A DNA stretch of 64,000 nucleotides from Limonium bicolor. Taxonomy: Eukaryota; Streptophyta; Magnoliopsida; Caryophyllales; Plumbaginaceae. The DNA is taken from positions 321,185,925 to 321,249,924 of the forward strand of contig CM041776.1 of assembly GCA_023374045.1 (NCBI GenBank). Reading direction: 5' to 3'. Made by a program: the position numbers and the translations under genes. The notes beneath the pieces are model-generated. The model was not told the DNA's origin. It saw nothing but the letters and a program-made list of their open reading frames with translations, and did not search any database. Shown here in pieces: positions 49,639 to 59,356 of the stretch (its first letter is position 1; each line of letters opens with the position of its first letter).

Positions 49639-49830
49639 AGGAGGTGTGAGAGATTTTTTTTAAAAAAAATGTCATAACTTATAAAATATAATTGTAAAAT
49701 TAAAAAATTATATCATTGTTTATCATTTTTCGTGCTCTTCAAAATAAAACCAATCATGAATGTGTTTTGATAATTTTTTTATTTTACATTTTTTGTACGT
49801 ACATAGTATTTTTTAAGACTCATTGTAAAT

Positions 49831-50310
49831 CTTAAGTTTAAGAAAAGTGAATCAACGGTTCTTACAAAGTGAATCAAAGGTTGTTAAAAAGTGAATCAGA
49901 GAGTTGCTTAAGAGTGAATAAGAGGTTTTTAAAAAGTGAACCTCATAAGCAGAGATTGTTTAACTAAAGTGATTATGACTTGTTTGATTAGTGTGAATTA
50001 GAGGTTTTAGAAAAGTGAATCAAAGGTTGTTAAAAAGTAAATCACAAGTTGTTACAAAATGAATCAGAGTAATAAGAGTGAATCTCGTAAACATAGATTA
50101 AGAGGTTAAAGAAATGTGAATCAGATGTTTTTATAAAGTGAATCATACGTTTAAAAAAATGAATCAAAGTTGTAAGAAAAGTGATTCTCGTAAATAGAAA
50201 TTGTGTTTAACTAAAGTGAATAAGAGGTTTAAGAAAAGTGAACTAGAGGTTTAAGAAAAGTGAATCAAAGGTTTTTTAAAGGTGAATCAAAGGTTTAAGA
50301 AAATTCAATA
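49831..50310. repeat. degenerate minisatellite, AAGTGAATCAAAGGTTGTTAA-like unit
   Basis: About twenty irregular copies of a 20-25-bp unit containing GTGAATCA(A/G)AGGTT, followed by an A-rich spacer. Substitutions and indels are frequent. Confidence 0.8.
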
Positions 50311-50537
50311 TTTTGTTTAATACTAGTAAAAGTTAATTCTACCATAAACTTATGCAAGAGTGGTTTTTATGGTGCTTGGGGGAGGTAGGGTAATCTTTTT
50401 GGCATTAGTTCTACACTTTATATTGTCGTCACTACTCGACAGTTTCTAGGGTTTGTGGTTTAGGGCTACACTACGAACCATAAAAATGTCTTCGACGTTT
50501 TTAACTTTACTATGGTGGCTTTTAGAGTGTTTTGGGT

Positions 50538-50630
50538 AAGATTCATTTTGTTAATGAATAAGATTCATTTTGTTAATGAATAAGATTCATTTTATTATTA
50601 AAGAAGATTCATTTTGCTCATGAATAAAAT
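50538..50630. repeat. 22-bp tandem repeat, four copies
   Basis: AAGATTCATTTTGTTAATGA-type units with the GATTCATTTT core at 50540, 50562, 50584 and 50606. The first two units are identical. Confidence 0.88.
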
Positions 50631-50821
50631 TCACTTTAAAAATATCTAGTATATACTCATTCTAAAAATATAAAATTTTAAGTTTACCAAAACATATAAT
50701 GATGCATCTTGTTTTGAAGAGCACAAAAAATGATGAACAATGGTATAATTTTTTTTATTTTTGCACTTTTAATTTATAAGTTATAACATTTTGAAAAAAT
50801 TATTATTTTCTCTCTCCTCCT

Positions 50822-52154
50822 AATAAAGTCACATTCATCATTCTAGACTTACTCCCGTGCACATGTCATGTATGTATATTTTTCCCTCTTTTTTCTTTCC
50901 CTCTATATTTTTTGCTTTTCTTTATCTTTCCTCATTAATTTAGCCAACCTCATGTTGACATCTGTCTATCTCCATATTATACCCTGGTGTAAGAGCCAGA
51001 CCGTTTTATTTAAGAATGTATATAAAAATAATAATATGCCTATGGTGCTACCTAGCCAACAAATTAAAGTATGATTTTTTAAAATAAATTTTATTTTCAA
51101 GAATGGTCACAATTATACATATATAGCGTCAATTTCTTAGTAACAAAAAGTCTTATGCCAAGGTGATGTACTCTAATCCATTTATAATTAAATGCACTAA
51201 TTGATAAAGGAGTTTAAATGTTATTATCTTTAATAATATTACTATTTTTCTATATACATTGAAAATTATATTAGTAATTTTTTTATATTTTTTTTGTTTT
51301 AGAGATTTTATTTTTATATTTATACGGTTTTTATTTAACATATCAATTTTTATTGTTTTTATATAATTTATTAATTTATATGACATTTTATAACTGAAAA
51401 CATTTCGAGACATGTTAGCAACTGATATTATATTAATTTAAATTATTAAATTTTTAATTAATATGTAATTAATTTTCCACATATTTTATGATTAAATTAT
51501 ATTATAATATATTTACATACTATATATAACTTAGAAGAATACAAATTACTTTTTTTTTACGAGTATACATACACGTTAACAACAAATTTCTTAAGCTTAT
51601 ATTTGTTAATATAACTTAGAATTCATTGTGTACGTTGTAGGTGAAAAAAGGAAATTTTATCAACTAAGTAATGAAATGCCATTAATAAATAAAAAGTTAT
51701 GAAATGTTATTATATTTTTCCTAAAATTCTTGAAATATTATTGATGATCAGCAAAAAGGACAAACTATTTCTACTAGTGAACAACTACTTTGAAAATTCA
51801 CAATGTGTCATAGGTGTTAAAAAATTCATAAAAATCTAGATAATTATAAATATTGAAAATAAAATATTAAAAATAACTAGTTGATTCTTAAATAAAAAAG
51901 TAAATTAAATTACCGGTTTGCACTTGACAGCTTTTTGACAACTAAAAATTTATTTTATATTAGTATTTTTAAATTATCTTGTGTGTGCCAATTTTAATCA
52001 TTTTTTTAAAATAATTTATTTTTAAAAAATAAATTATTATGTCTTTTAAATTTGATATATTATTTTACAGATAATTTTATGACACAAAATTAATTTTACT
52101 ACAAATATATTATTTCTACACGTATTCGTGGGTGCGGCTAACTCCCTATGAGTA
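50822..52154. other. AT-rich intergenic sequence, nothing recognised
   Basis: Very AT-rich. The small ORFs (50868-51074 and 51153-51413) are low complexity and show no domain. Confidence 0.5.
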
Positions 52155-52388
52155 CCCTCCGTCTCGGTTTGACCTTCTTGTTTATTATTTAGACATGTTT
52201 TTGACTTCTATTTTTAACATGTAAGATGATATAATTTTACAAATCTAAGTTTTACAATACAATTCTTATGTCAAAAATTCTATGTTGTAGAAATTTGTTT
52301 TATAAAATTATTTGATCTAATATGTTTAATATTGAAATGAAAAACGTGCCAAAAATCAAACGTGAAGGTCAAAATGAGACGGAGGTAG
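52155..52388. mobile_element. Stowaway-like MITE (Tc1/mariner), 234 bp, second copy
   Basis: Left end CCCTCCGTCTCGGTTTGACC; right end reverse complement CTACCTCCGTCTCATTTTGA. TA dinucleotides flank it at 52153-52154 and 52389-52390. The interior shares several blocks with 13647-13880, e.g. CTTGTTTA(T/C)TATTT and TTTAATATTGAA-like words. Confidence 0.85.
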
Positions 52389-52677
52389 TATAATAAAATA
52401 TAAGTTGTGTTTTATTGAAAAATAATAGTATTATTGTTATGTTTGTCTAAAATTTATATTCTATTTTATGCTATTGAATAATTTTTTAAAAAAATCTAAG
52501 AATTATTTAAAATTGTACAAATATTTTATGGTATTTTAATTTTTTTATATTGTTTTAAGTTTATCTATTTTTTATAATTTTGATTTTTTATTACCCAGTG
52601 ATTTATTATGAATTTCAAATGTAACTTGTAAGCGGGGTACTTTTATCTTCTATTTTTTCTACCGATATAATGACATT

Positions 52678-52805
52678 TTATAAATTTCAGAAAAATATGA
52701 TAATATAATAACTTTCTTTTTTTATTGATATATCATAAATTTCTAAAAAATATGATAATATCATAACTTTCTTTTTTTATTGATATATCATGAATTAACA
52801 GAAAA
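52678..52805. repeat. 55-bp tandem repeat, about 2.3 copies
   Basis: ACTTTCTTTTTTTATTGATA occurs at 52711 and 52766 with matching flanks (AAAAATATGATAATAT before, TATATCAT after). Confidence 0.85.
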
Positions 52806-53347
52806 ATATATTGATGGATTTGGTGTAGAGTCTGGCTCGAGTTTTAAATTAAGCTGGGATGAACAAGAGAAAACGAACCAGTGAGCAAATATTTTTTTCG
52901 GGCTGAACCCAGCCCGCTTTAGCCTCAAATTCCCACTCCGACTCCTCTATTCATCAATAGCACAAACTAAACAAGAAGAATTATTATTTATAGTCACAAA
53001 TTTACTAAATATATCCACAAACAGCCAATAGGAGTGTCCAGGCCTTATAGCCCGCGGGCACCTACGGCTCCCTTCAGGTCCAGCCGCTGGCCGGCCAAAA
53101 TTCTTTAAAATTTCACCAAATACCACCGAGTTTTTTAATTAAGCTACTTATTTCATCATATTACACTATGTCTCCTACTATGTTTCATTGACTGCTATAT
53201 TAATATACCTAGAAAAATAACTAAACTACCCGTGTTAATATTTAAACGAAAGTGGTTGTTAATTAATAAGAGAGGCAGTTTAGCCATTTTTCAGGAATAT
53301 TAACGGACCATTCAACAAAATATGGGGTTGACTGTTATCTGGTGAAA
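52806..53347. other. intergenic sequence, nothing recognised
   Basis: A GC-rich island at 53039-53100 (GCCCGCGGGCACC, GGCCGGCC) and a CGGGCTGAACCCAGCCCGC palindrome at 52899-52917 stand out of AT-rich sequence. Both may be remnants of hAT-type MITEs. No boundary can be set. Confidence 0.4.
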
Positions 53348-53356
53348 TAAATAAAA

Positions 53357-53896
53357 GGGAAAATTACATGCCCCACCCATGACGTTTGACGAATTTACAC
53401 ACTTCACCCACTTGGTTTCACAAATTACTTTTCCCACCCATGTGGTTTTCCCCGTTTTACATTCAACAAACCTATTCTAATTTTTGGTTAATTTAAAAGA
53501 TGCTTTAATGTTGTCCGAAATTGATGAAATTTTACATATACGATGCTAAAGTGTTATATTTTGGTTCAGTGTGAAATCTAAAGTTTTTCAAGCTTAAATG
53601 TGACATGTGGGACCAATGAACATGTCACACATGTTTCATTGGGTCCCACAGGTCACATTTAAGCTTAAAAACTTCAGATTTGACATAATCCAAAATATCT
53701 CACTTTAGCATCCCTGTAAAGTTTCATCAATTCCGGACAAACTTTAAAGCATCGTTTGGGCATTGAACAAAAAGTAGAAAAGTTTGTTGGATGTAAAAAA
53801 GGGAAACCACATGGGTGGGAAAAGTAAATTTGTGAAACCACGTGGGTGGAATGTGTAATTTCGCCAAACGTCATAGATGAGGCATGTAATTTTCCC
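53357..53896. mobile_element. almost fully palindromic Mutator-like MITE, 540 bp
   Basis: It starts GGGAAAATTACATGCC and ends with the inverse. Complementary blocks continue inward almost to the centre (near 53620, within GACATGTG...CACATGT), so nearly the whole element is one long imperfect inverted repeat. A perfect 9-bp duplication TAAATAAAA flanks it (53348-53356 and 53897-53905). A 9-bp target and long inverted ends fit Mutator-type elements. The ORFs inside (53674-53938) are shadows of the palindrome. Confidence 0.92.
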
Positions 53897-53905
53897 TAAA
53901 TAAAA

Positions 53906-54729
53906 ACTCAGTGTTATACTATGTAATTTTAAAAACACAGTAGTATATCATGAATTAAACAAAAACTTAATAGTATTCACCAAACCCTTAAAACTACCCT
54001 AAGAAAGCCAAAAAACATCGAAGAATTTGTAGTAACTTGTTTAGGGTTAGACTCTAAATCCTAAACCATAAATCCTAAAAACTTGTTAATTCGATGGGTG
54101 ATATTATAAAATATAGAACAACTACTCTACAACACACCTTAAAAAAACCATCAAGCTAAAAAAAGTCAAACGGATTACCCTAAACACTAAACCACAAACA
54201 ATAAAATCTATCAAGTAGCGATATTTTATTTATAGAACGACTTTAAAAAATACTCTACACCACAATCTAAAAACAAGAAAACTAACTGTTTCAAAAAAAA
54301 ACAAGAAAACTAAAACGTCAAAAACATGCCCTAAAAATCAAATCACCGTAGGACGTTAAAACGTCAAAAAAATACAGGTAGCAGATTACTGTGATTTTAA
54401 AATTATAGCGGTGCATGATTGTATCTTTCAGTAGTTACATGTGTTATCCTCTCGGAAACATAAATCAGATCGATCGATCTTACTACTTCGAAATATACAC
54501 GCAAAGTGTTGATTATGGAGATGCTATTCCTATTCCATATCGCGAGCCATTTATACAATCATCATTTGGCAGCATCACAAACTGAACAGAAAAATAAATC
54601 ATCAAAACCAACTTCTTTTAAAAGGGAAGTTAATAATACAGGGTGGAAACTTTCAACTATGTACCTCTTCTCAATATGAATACGAATATGGCATTATCTT
54701 TGAATACTCCATAAAACACAAATCTGAGC
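53906..54729. other. 3' flank of the receptor kinase gene
   Basis: AT-rich sequence with several CCTAAA/CTAAACC-like words (54040-54200), too irregular to be a telomere array. It includes the 3' untranslated region of the kinase gene. No other feature is seen. Confidence 0.45.
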
Positions 54730-57285
54730 TCATCTCCCTCGACTGTTAATCAGCTGGGAGAAAACCCGACTAGTAGAGACCTCCAGGTCCTCAATGTGGC
54801 CACTGCCATTGACCACCCAAGTCCTCTCATTACCGCAGTCACCACTGGCAGCAGCATCCCTACTTGAAGCCTCTAACCCGTGACGACGATCATCACTACT
54901 GCTGCTGCTGCTTCTGCTGCTCTCCTCTGCTTCTCTCCCGTCCTCATTTTCCTGAAGCTGAAGCGCATACTCCAAGTTCCAGAGCACATCTCCCATGGTA
55001 GGCCTATCAACCCCATAGTCTGCCAAGCACTTCTCCGCTGTGTCCCCAAACTTCTTTAAACTCCTCGGCTTGATCTGATCCCTTATTTTAGGGTCAACAA
55101 TATCCAGAAGCATCCCCCTCTTCTGCCACTCAAGTGCATGCTCAGCCAAGTTGACTTGATCCCTTGCAAGCAATGGATCAACAGCTGGCCTTGCGCACAG
55201 GACCTCGAACAGCACCACCCCGAACGAATACACATCCGACTTATCAGTGAGCTGCTGTCTCCGGAAGTACTCGGGGTCAAGATATCCAAAGCTACCCTTA
55301 ACTCCAGTGCTTACATGCGTCTCATCAAGGCAGGGTCCTGATCTCGATAGCCCAAAATCAGCCACTTTCGCCACGTAATTCTCATCCAGAAGTATATTTG
55401 TTGACTTGATGTCTCGGTGAATGATTCCTTGTGCAAAACCTGTATGAAGATAGTGAAGACCCCTGGCTGCCCCAATGCAGATCTCTAGTCTCTGCTTCCA
55501 TGACAGAGGGGTCACCCCAACTCCATAGAGATGCTTCTTCAGCGGGCCCTTCTCTACATACTCATAAACCAGGATCATCTCTGCCTGCTCCTCACAATAC
55601 CCAACAAGCGAAACCAAGTGACGGTGGCGAATCTTAGAGAGAATGGATATTTCAGTATGGAACTCCGGCAGACCCTGCCTTGATCCAGGCATACCTCTTT
55701 TCACAGCCACCTTGGTGTCATCACTGAGGACCCCTTTGTAAACCATACCAAACCCACCAGCACCAATCAGTAAAGTTCTATCAAAATTATTTGTAGCCGA
55801 TTGGATCTCTTCAATTGGGATCTTCAAGCCATTGTATCCATTCATGCCAGAGGAAGTACTACGGGTACGCTCAGATGCTCTGCTAGCGGCTGAACCACCT
55901 CCTCTTTGAGTGCGCAGTGATACCCACCCAAGGCTTTCTGTGGGCTTCCGTTTCAGCTTCCTGTTCTTGCACCTGAGGGCAACAATTACCACAACTACCG
56001 CTAACAGAAGGCCAACACAAGCTCCAAGAACCGAACCCACAAGAACCCTTTTATTGTTCTGCCTATTAGATCCAGGCAAGGTGTTCTTACTATCAACTAT
56101 CTTCAAGATCTCCACACCATTTAAGATCGCATTTGTCCGTAAACTACCACTCAGAGAAGAGGGTCCAACACTAACCTGAACAGCATTCAACGATCCATCC
56201 ACAACGAAATCAGCGTAGTAAGGAGAAGCTAAAGACCTGAAGGTGAGACTGGACAGATCGAAATCCTTCTCAGCCAAGAGGCCGTTGATATACACATTGA
56301 AATACAACTGGTTAAGCCCCATGCTCACAATATCACAGAAATGCAACCGTACAAAATACTGTAACTGATCCCGGACCGGGAAATTCCACGTTATGTTGAA
56401 TGAAGCGAACGCGTTGAGCTCATCTTTGTTCATCTCTCGGGCAGTCGAGTACACATTATCAGGCGCAATCTCCCTGGTCGCACCACCAGGCTGGTAATTC
56501 GGGTCCCTATCACCGGATACCTTCTTCGCAGCGGATTTCATGACGAGGTAACTGTCATCAGGGAGCCAAGTCCTCCAAACGGTGTCATTGAAAGGGGTTA
56601 GTTTCAACCCACCGACGTTAATTCTATGAACAGTCTCCAAAACCCGTGAAGATAGATTGTACTGCCCAAACCCTCGGGAGTAAACCGTCTTCGCTCCGGC
56701 GTCTGGGATGAAGTCATCCGGGGCGGAGATCACTTCAATCGCGTTCACGAAGGCGAATCCTGACCCTTGATCTTCCGGGAGGAAGCGAATTTCGAGTTTG
56801 AGACTGTCTAATTTCAGGATGAATTCACGCACAGCTGAAGTGGAAGTAGTGAATCGGTGGAAAACTAGATACCCGTTCACGGAAAGGCTGAAAACTGCGG
56901 AGCTGAGATTGTAGCCCCCAGAATTGAAAGGAGAGAAGTGGAAACGTACCAAGTGCAAACCGATTTCCTTGATGGTGAGCTCGTACCCCGGCGCAGTGGA
57001 TGAGGAGAAGGGGAATACCCTCGCAGTTGTGTAAATTCCCGGCGTGTTTGGTTGTGGGGTTGTGTGGGAAAGGGAAATTGAGTTTCCGGATGAGAGAGAG
57101 AGGAAGGAAGGAGGAGGAGAAGAGGAATCGGCAAAGAACAGACGGGAATAGAAGGTGGCGTTGGTGTTGGAGCCGCAGTTGATGAGGTAATAGTCCCTAG
57201 GCGAGTAAGAAGCGGAGGTGGACGAGGAGAGGACTGCCGCTACTAGAGATAGCAACAAGAGAGAGAATTTCGATTTAAACTTCAT
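54730..57285 (-). CDS. CrRLK1L-family malectin-like receptor-like kinase (At5g24010 type), 851 aa
   Basis: Intact single-exon frame from ATG 57285 to TGA 54730, as usual for CrRLK1L genes. Residues 1-26 form a signal peptide. A malectin-like ectodomain (about 30-395) follows, with DYYLINCGSNTNATF, LHLVRFHFSPF, ETVHRINVGG, FNDTVWRTW, GGATREIAPDNVY and FVRLHFCDI. A transmembrane helix spans 414-437 and a basic stop-transfer stretch follows. The cytoplasmic Ser/Thr kinase (about 503-775) keeps all key residues: GAGGFGMVYKG loop 508-518, Lys529, Glu545, HRD 623-625, DFG 643-645 and a GSFGYLDPEYF activation segment, so it should be active. The tail is Ser-rich and ends RVFSQLINSRGR. Relatives (FERONIA, THESEUS1, HERK1) sense cell-wall state and bind RALF peptides at the plasma membrane; the ligand of this member is not inferable. 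It most resembles At5g24010. Confidence 0.97.
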   Translation of the reverse strand: MKFKSKFSLLLLSLVAAVLSSSTSASYSPRDYYLINCGSNTNATFYSRLFFADSSSPPPSFLSLSSGNSISLSHTTPQPNTPGIYTTARVFPFSSSTAPGYELTIKEIGLHLVRFHFSPFNSGGYNLSSAVFSLSVNGYLVFHRFTTSTSAVREFILKLDSLKLEIRFLPEDQGSGFAFVNAIEVISAPDDFIPDAGAKTVYSRGFGQYNLSSRVLETVHRINVGGLKLTPFNDTVWRTWLPDDSYLVMKSAAKKVSGDRDPNYQPGGATREIAPDNVYSTAREMNKDELNAFASFNITWNFPVRDQLQYFVRLHFCDIVSMGLNQLYFNVYINGLLAEKDFDLSSLTFRSLASPYYADFVVDGSLNAVQVSVGPSSLSGSLRTNAILNGVEILKIVDSKNTLPGSNRQNNKRVLVGSVLGACVGLLLAVVVVIVALRCKNRKLKRKPTESLGWVSLRTQRGGGSAASRASERTRSTSSGMNGYNGLKIPIEEIQSATNNFDRTLLIGAGGFGMVYKGVLSDDTKVAVKRGMPGSRQGLPEFHTEISILSKIRHRHLVSLVGYCEEQAEMILVYEYVEKGPLKKHLYGVGVTPLSWKQRLEICIGAARGLHYLHTGFAQGIIHRDIKSTNILLDENYVAKVADFGLSRSGPCLDETHVSTGVKGSFGYLDPEYFRRQQLTDKSDVYSFGVVLFEVLCARPAVDPLLARDQVNLAEHALEWQKRGMLLDIVDPKIRDQIKPRSLKKFGDTAEKCLADYGVDRPTMGDVLWNLEYALQLQENEDGREAEESSRSSSSSSDDRRHGLEASSRDAAASGDCGNERTWVVNGSGHIEDLEVSTSRVFSQLINSRGR

Positions 57286-57316
57286 TGATTCTCCTTAATC
57301 TTTGGAGGCAGGAGTT

Positions 57317-57538
57317 TCAGATGACAAAGAAAGAAATTTCAGTATCAGCTTTGGTTTGGTTTATCGCTTCTGCATCTGGTGAAGCCATGGCATGGCGGCT
57401 GATGCGGTCAGTGGCGGTGTGCAGCCGTCCTGCGTGTGAACTGTCTTCTTGAGAGCTACTACGGCGGAAGTGAGAGTGAGAAAGATGAGTGCAGTACAGC
57501 GAGAAAGAGGGGGGAGAATGATGCCGCTGCGCGTACAT
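57317..57538 (-). promoter_or_regulatory. upstream ORFs in the receptor kinase 5' leader
   Basis: Two overlapping upstream ORFs precede the kinase start at 57285: MPWLHQMQKR (57393-57361), and in another frame an ORF from ATG 57538 (or the internal ATG 57388, MASPDAEAINQTK) to a stop at 57317. If the transcript starts above 57538, which the CT-rich leader up to about 57600 suggests, ribosomes would meet them first and kinase translation could be lowered. The transcription start is not known from sequence. Confidence 0.45.
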
Positions 57539-57654
57539 GTTTGGGTGGAGGACAGCGAGGGAAAGGAAGAGGAGCGGCAAAAAGAACAAAGCCACGGAAG
57601 GAAAACGACGGATTCTGGTTTGTATTTAGAATTTAACGAGGTTGTTTTCATTTA

Positions 57655-58459
57655 GGTGTCGTTCGTTTGCCGTGGTTATTTTTGTGGGTAGATTAACGTG
57701 GAGATTGATCTCATTTCAAATGCACACTTGTCTCCATATTAATCTACGATTTAATATTGCAGTGTTCGTTTACCATATTATTAATAAAGGTGGTTTTCCC
57801 CAAAAAAGTCCACAATACCCCTTATTATTACCATTGCCCTGCACACTTCCACCCATAAAAACTCTTCCTACGCACACCTCATACAGTGATTGTACAAATC
57901 ATTTCAGAGGTTTTGTATTCTGGTTTCTCCTCCCACAATCTAGTTTCACCGTCAAAGGATGCCCACGGCCAGCAGAACAAAGTACCACAGTATAAGTTGA
58001 GTGTCGCCATCAAAGGATGCCCACAATCGACAGATTTCAATTTCAGCGAGTGAACTGGAATACAAGTCTATAGAGATTGTTTCTGGCTTTGAACTACCTC
58101 TATGCTAATTGAATTCGGCATGCATCTAATTTCTGATGGATGTGTGCAACGATAGAAAGCTTGGATAAATGAGGCGAGATATTTGCAGCAGTATAGTCAT
58201 CGTGTTCAATAGCGAGGATATTCAGAGCGTTGGGTGTTAGATGCGGATGCATCTTTTTAAAGGGTAAACCAGTAAATGACAACTTTAAAAATCAGATTAT
58301 TTTTCCAAACGCAGGGTTTGGTAGCTTTTAGATAAATGTGGTCAAGCAGCTATTCGCGCGCCTTATTGCAGCCCAAATCGTGAATATGTCACCTCAAACC
58401 TTATTCATTAAGCGCATTAATCTCAAATAAGTAGATTAACGTGACAAACGAACAGGCCC
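57655..58459. mobile_element. PIF/Harbinger-like element, 805 bp, upstream of the kinase gene
   Basis: Left end GGTGTCGTTCGTTTGCC; right end reverse complement GGGCCTGTTCGTTTGTC. TTA flanks both sides (57652-57654 and 58460-58462). TTA targets and GGSC(C/T)TGTTCG-type ends are typical of Tourist/PIF elements. No transposase is encoded. Confidence 0.75.
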
Positions 58460-58462
58460 TTA

Positions 58463-58649
58463 GGCCCCGTTCTCTCACAGCGAGTAGAACATTAATCTCT
58501 TTTTTTATTTTTTGCTTGACACATGTCAGTTGACTATTTGTTAAACTTTAACCCAATACATATGTGTCAAGTTACAATAGGTTAACTAGGGGTAGATTAA
58601 TAAAAAAGCTACTATCAGTAGCTTTTTGGAGTTGTGGGCGAACGGCCCC
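58463..58649. mobile_element. PIF/Harbinger-like MITE copy A, 187 bp
   Basis: Ends GGCCCCGTTCTCTCAC and, reverse-complemented, GGGGCCGTTCGCCCAC. It shares its left TTA with the preceding element and its right TTA (58650-58652) with copy B. The interior (TGCTTGACACATGTCAGTTG, AACTAGGGGTAGATTAATAA) is nearly the same as copy B. Confidence 0.82.
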
Positions 58650-58652
58650 TTA

Positions 58653-58840
58653 GGCCCTGTTCTCTCATCGCCTTTACAACATTAATCTCACTTTTTTACT
58701 TTTTGCTTGACACATGTCAGTTGATTATTTGTTAAATTTTAACTTAATACAGATGTATCAAGTTATAATAGGTTAACTAGGGGTAGATTAATAAAAAAAC
58801 TACTCAGAGTAGCTTTTTGGAGTAACGGGCGAACGACCCC
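58653..58840. mobile_element. PIF/Harbinger-like MITE copy B, 188 bp
   Basis: Tandem neighbour of copy A with the same interior and ends (GGCCCTGTTCTCTCAT; right end reverse complement GGGGTCGTTCGCCCGT). The right flank is TAA (58841-58843) instead of TTA. The two copies differ by scattered substitutions, so the tandem is not recent. Confidence 0.82.
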
Positions 58841-59356
58841 TAATTTGGAGTTCATTCGTAGACTGTTGTCGTCAAGTTGACACGCGGTTCAGATTAGATT
58901 AATCTATGTAGATTAATGTGGTTGCCCATGTTATGTATAAATAGAACTGTTTTTTTTTTTGTTGCAAACTGGGATTTGCAAAAGACCATATTACCCCTAA
59001 AAAGACACTTTTTGAGCACCCTTCCCAATGCAGCCAATGGGTTGTCATTTCTCGTATAAAATTTCTCTTTTTTCTCATCCTCTTCATTCTTCACCCTCGT
59101 CTTGTCACAAATAATGAACTGCAATACAAAAGGAATTAGGGTTAGCTAATGTGTCAATAGTGACAGATTGAGAAGATAATACGGGAGAGAACAAAAACCT
59201 GAAACTTACGCAGGTTGTAGTGTGATTGGGTTTGAAAATTGTGCTCAACAATGGTTTCATTTATGGATGCAGAAGGTAGTTGTTTTCCTCAAAAATTAAA
59301 TGTAGTTTGTATGAGGGATCAATGAAGTTCAACAACAATTTTTAGAAGAAGGTGGT
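58841..59356. other. intergenic sequence, nothing certain
   Basis: GATTAGATTAATCTATGTAGATTAATGTGG near 58895-58922 echoes the GTAGATTAAYGTG words of the 57655 element, so a further decayed member of that family may be present. The ORFs on the minus strand (58894-59124) contain low-complexity lysine-rich sequence and are not called. Confidence 0.35.

Larger units (their letters stand above)
49639..50821. mobile_element. foldback-type element with ~130-bp outer inverted arms and repeat-filled interior
   Basis: The left arm (about 49639-49765) and right arm (about 50700-50821) are inverted copies: the left has AAGGAGG, then GTCATAACTTATAAA, TATCATTGTTTATCATTTTT and GTGCTCTTCAAAA; the right has the complements of these blocks in reverse order. 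Inside, the left side is filled with GTGAATCAAAGGTT-like units and the right with GATTCATTTTGTTAATG units, which also have opposite sense. No ORF is present. I could not find a matching target duplication, so the class (Mutator-like or FoldBack) is open. Confidence 0.65.

Noticed and set aside
54040..54210. CCTAAA-like words suggesting an interstitial telomere repeat
   Set aside because: The words are irregular and spaced unevenly; there is no run of TTTAGGG units.
55083..56179. Several ORFs on both strands over the receptor kinase gene
   Set aside because: They are shadows of the intact 851-codon kinase frame.
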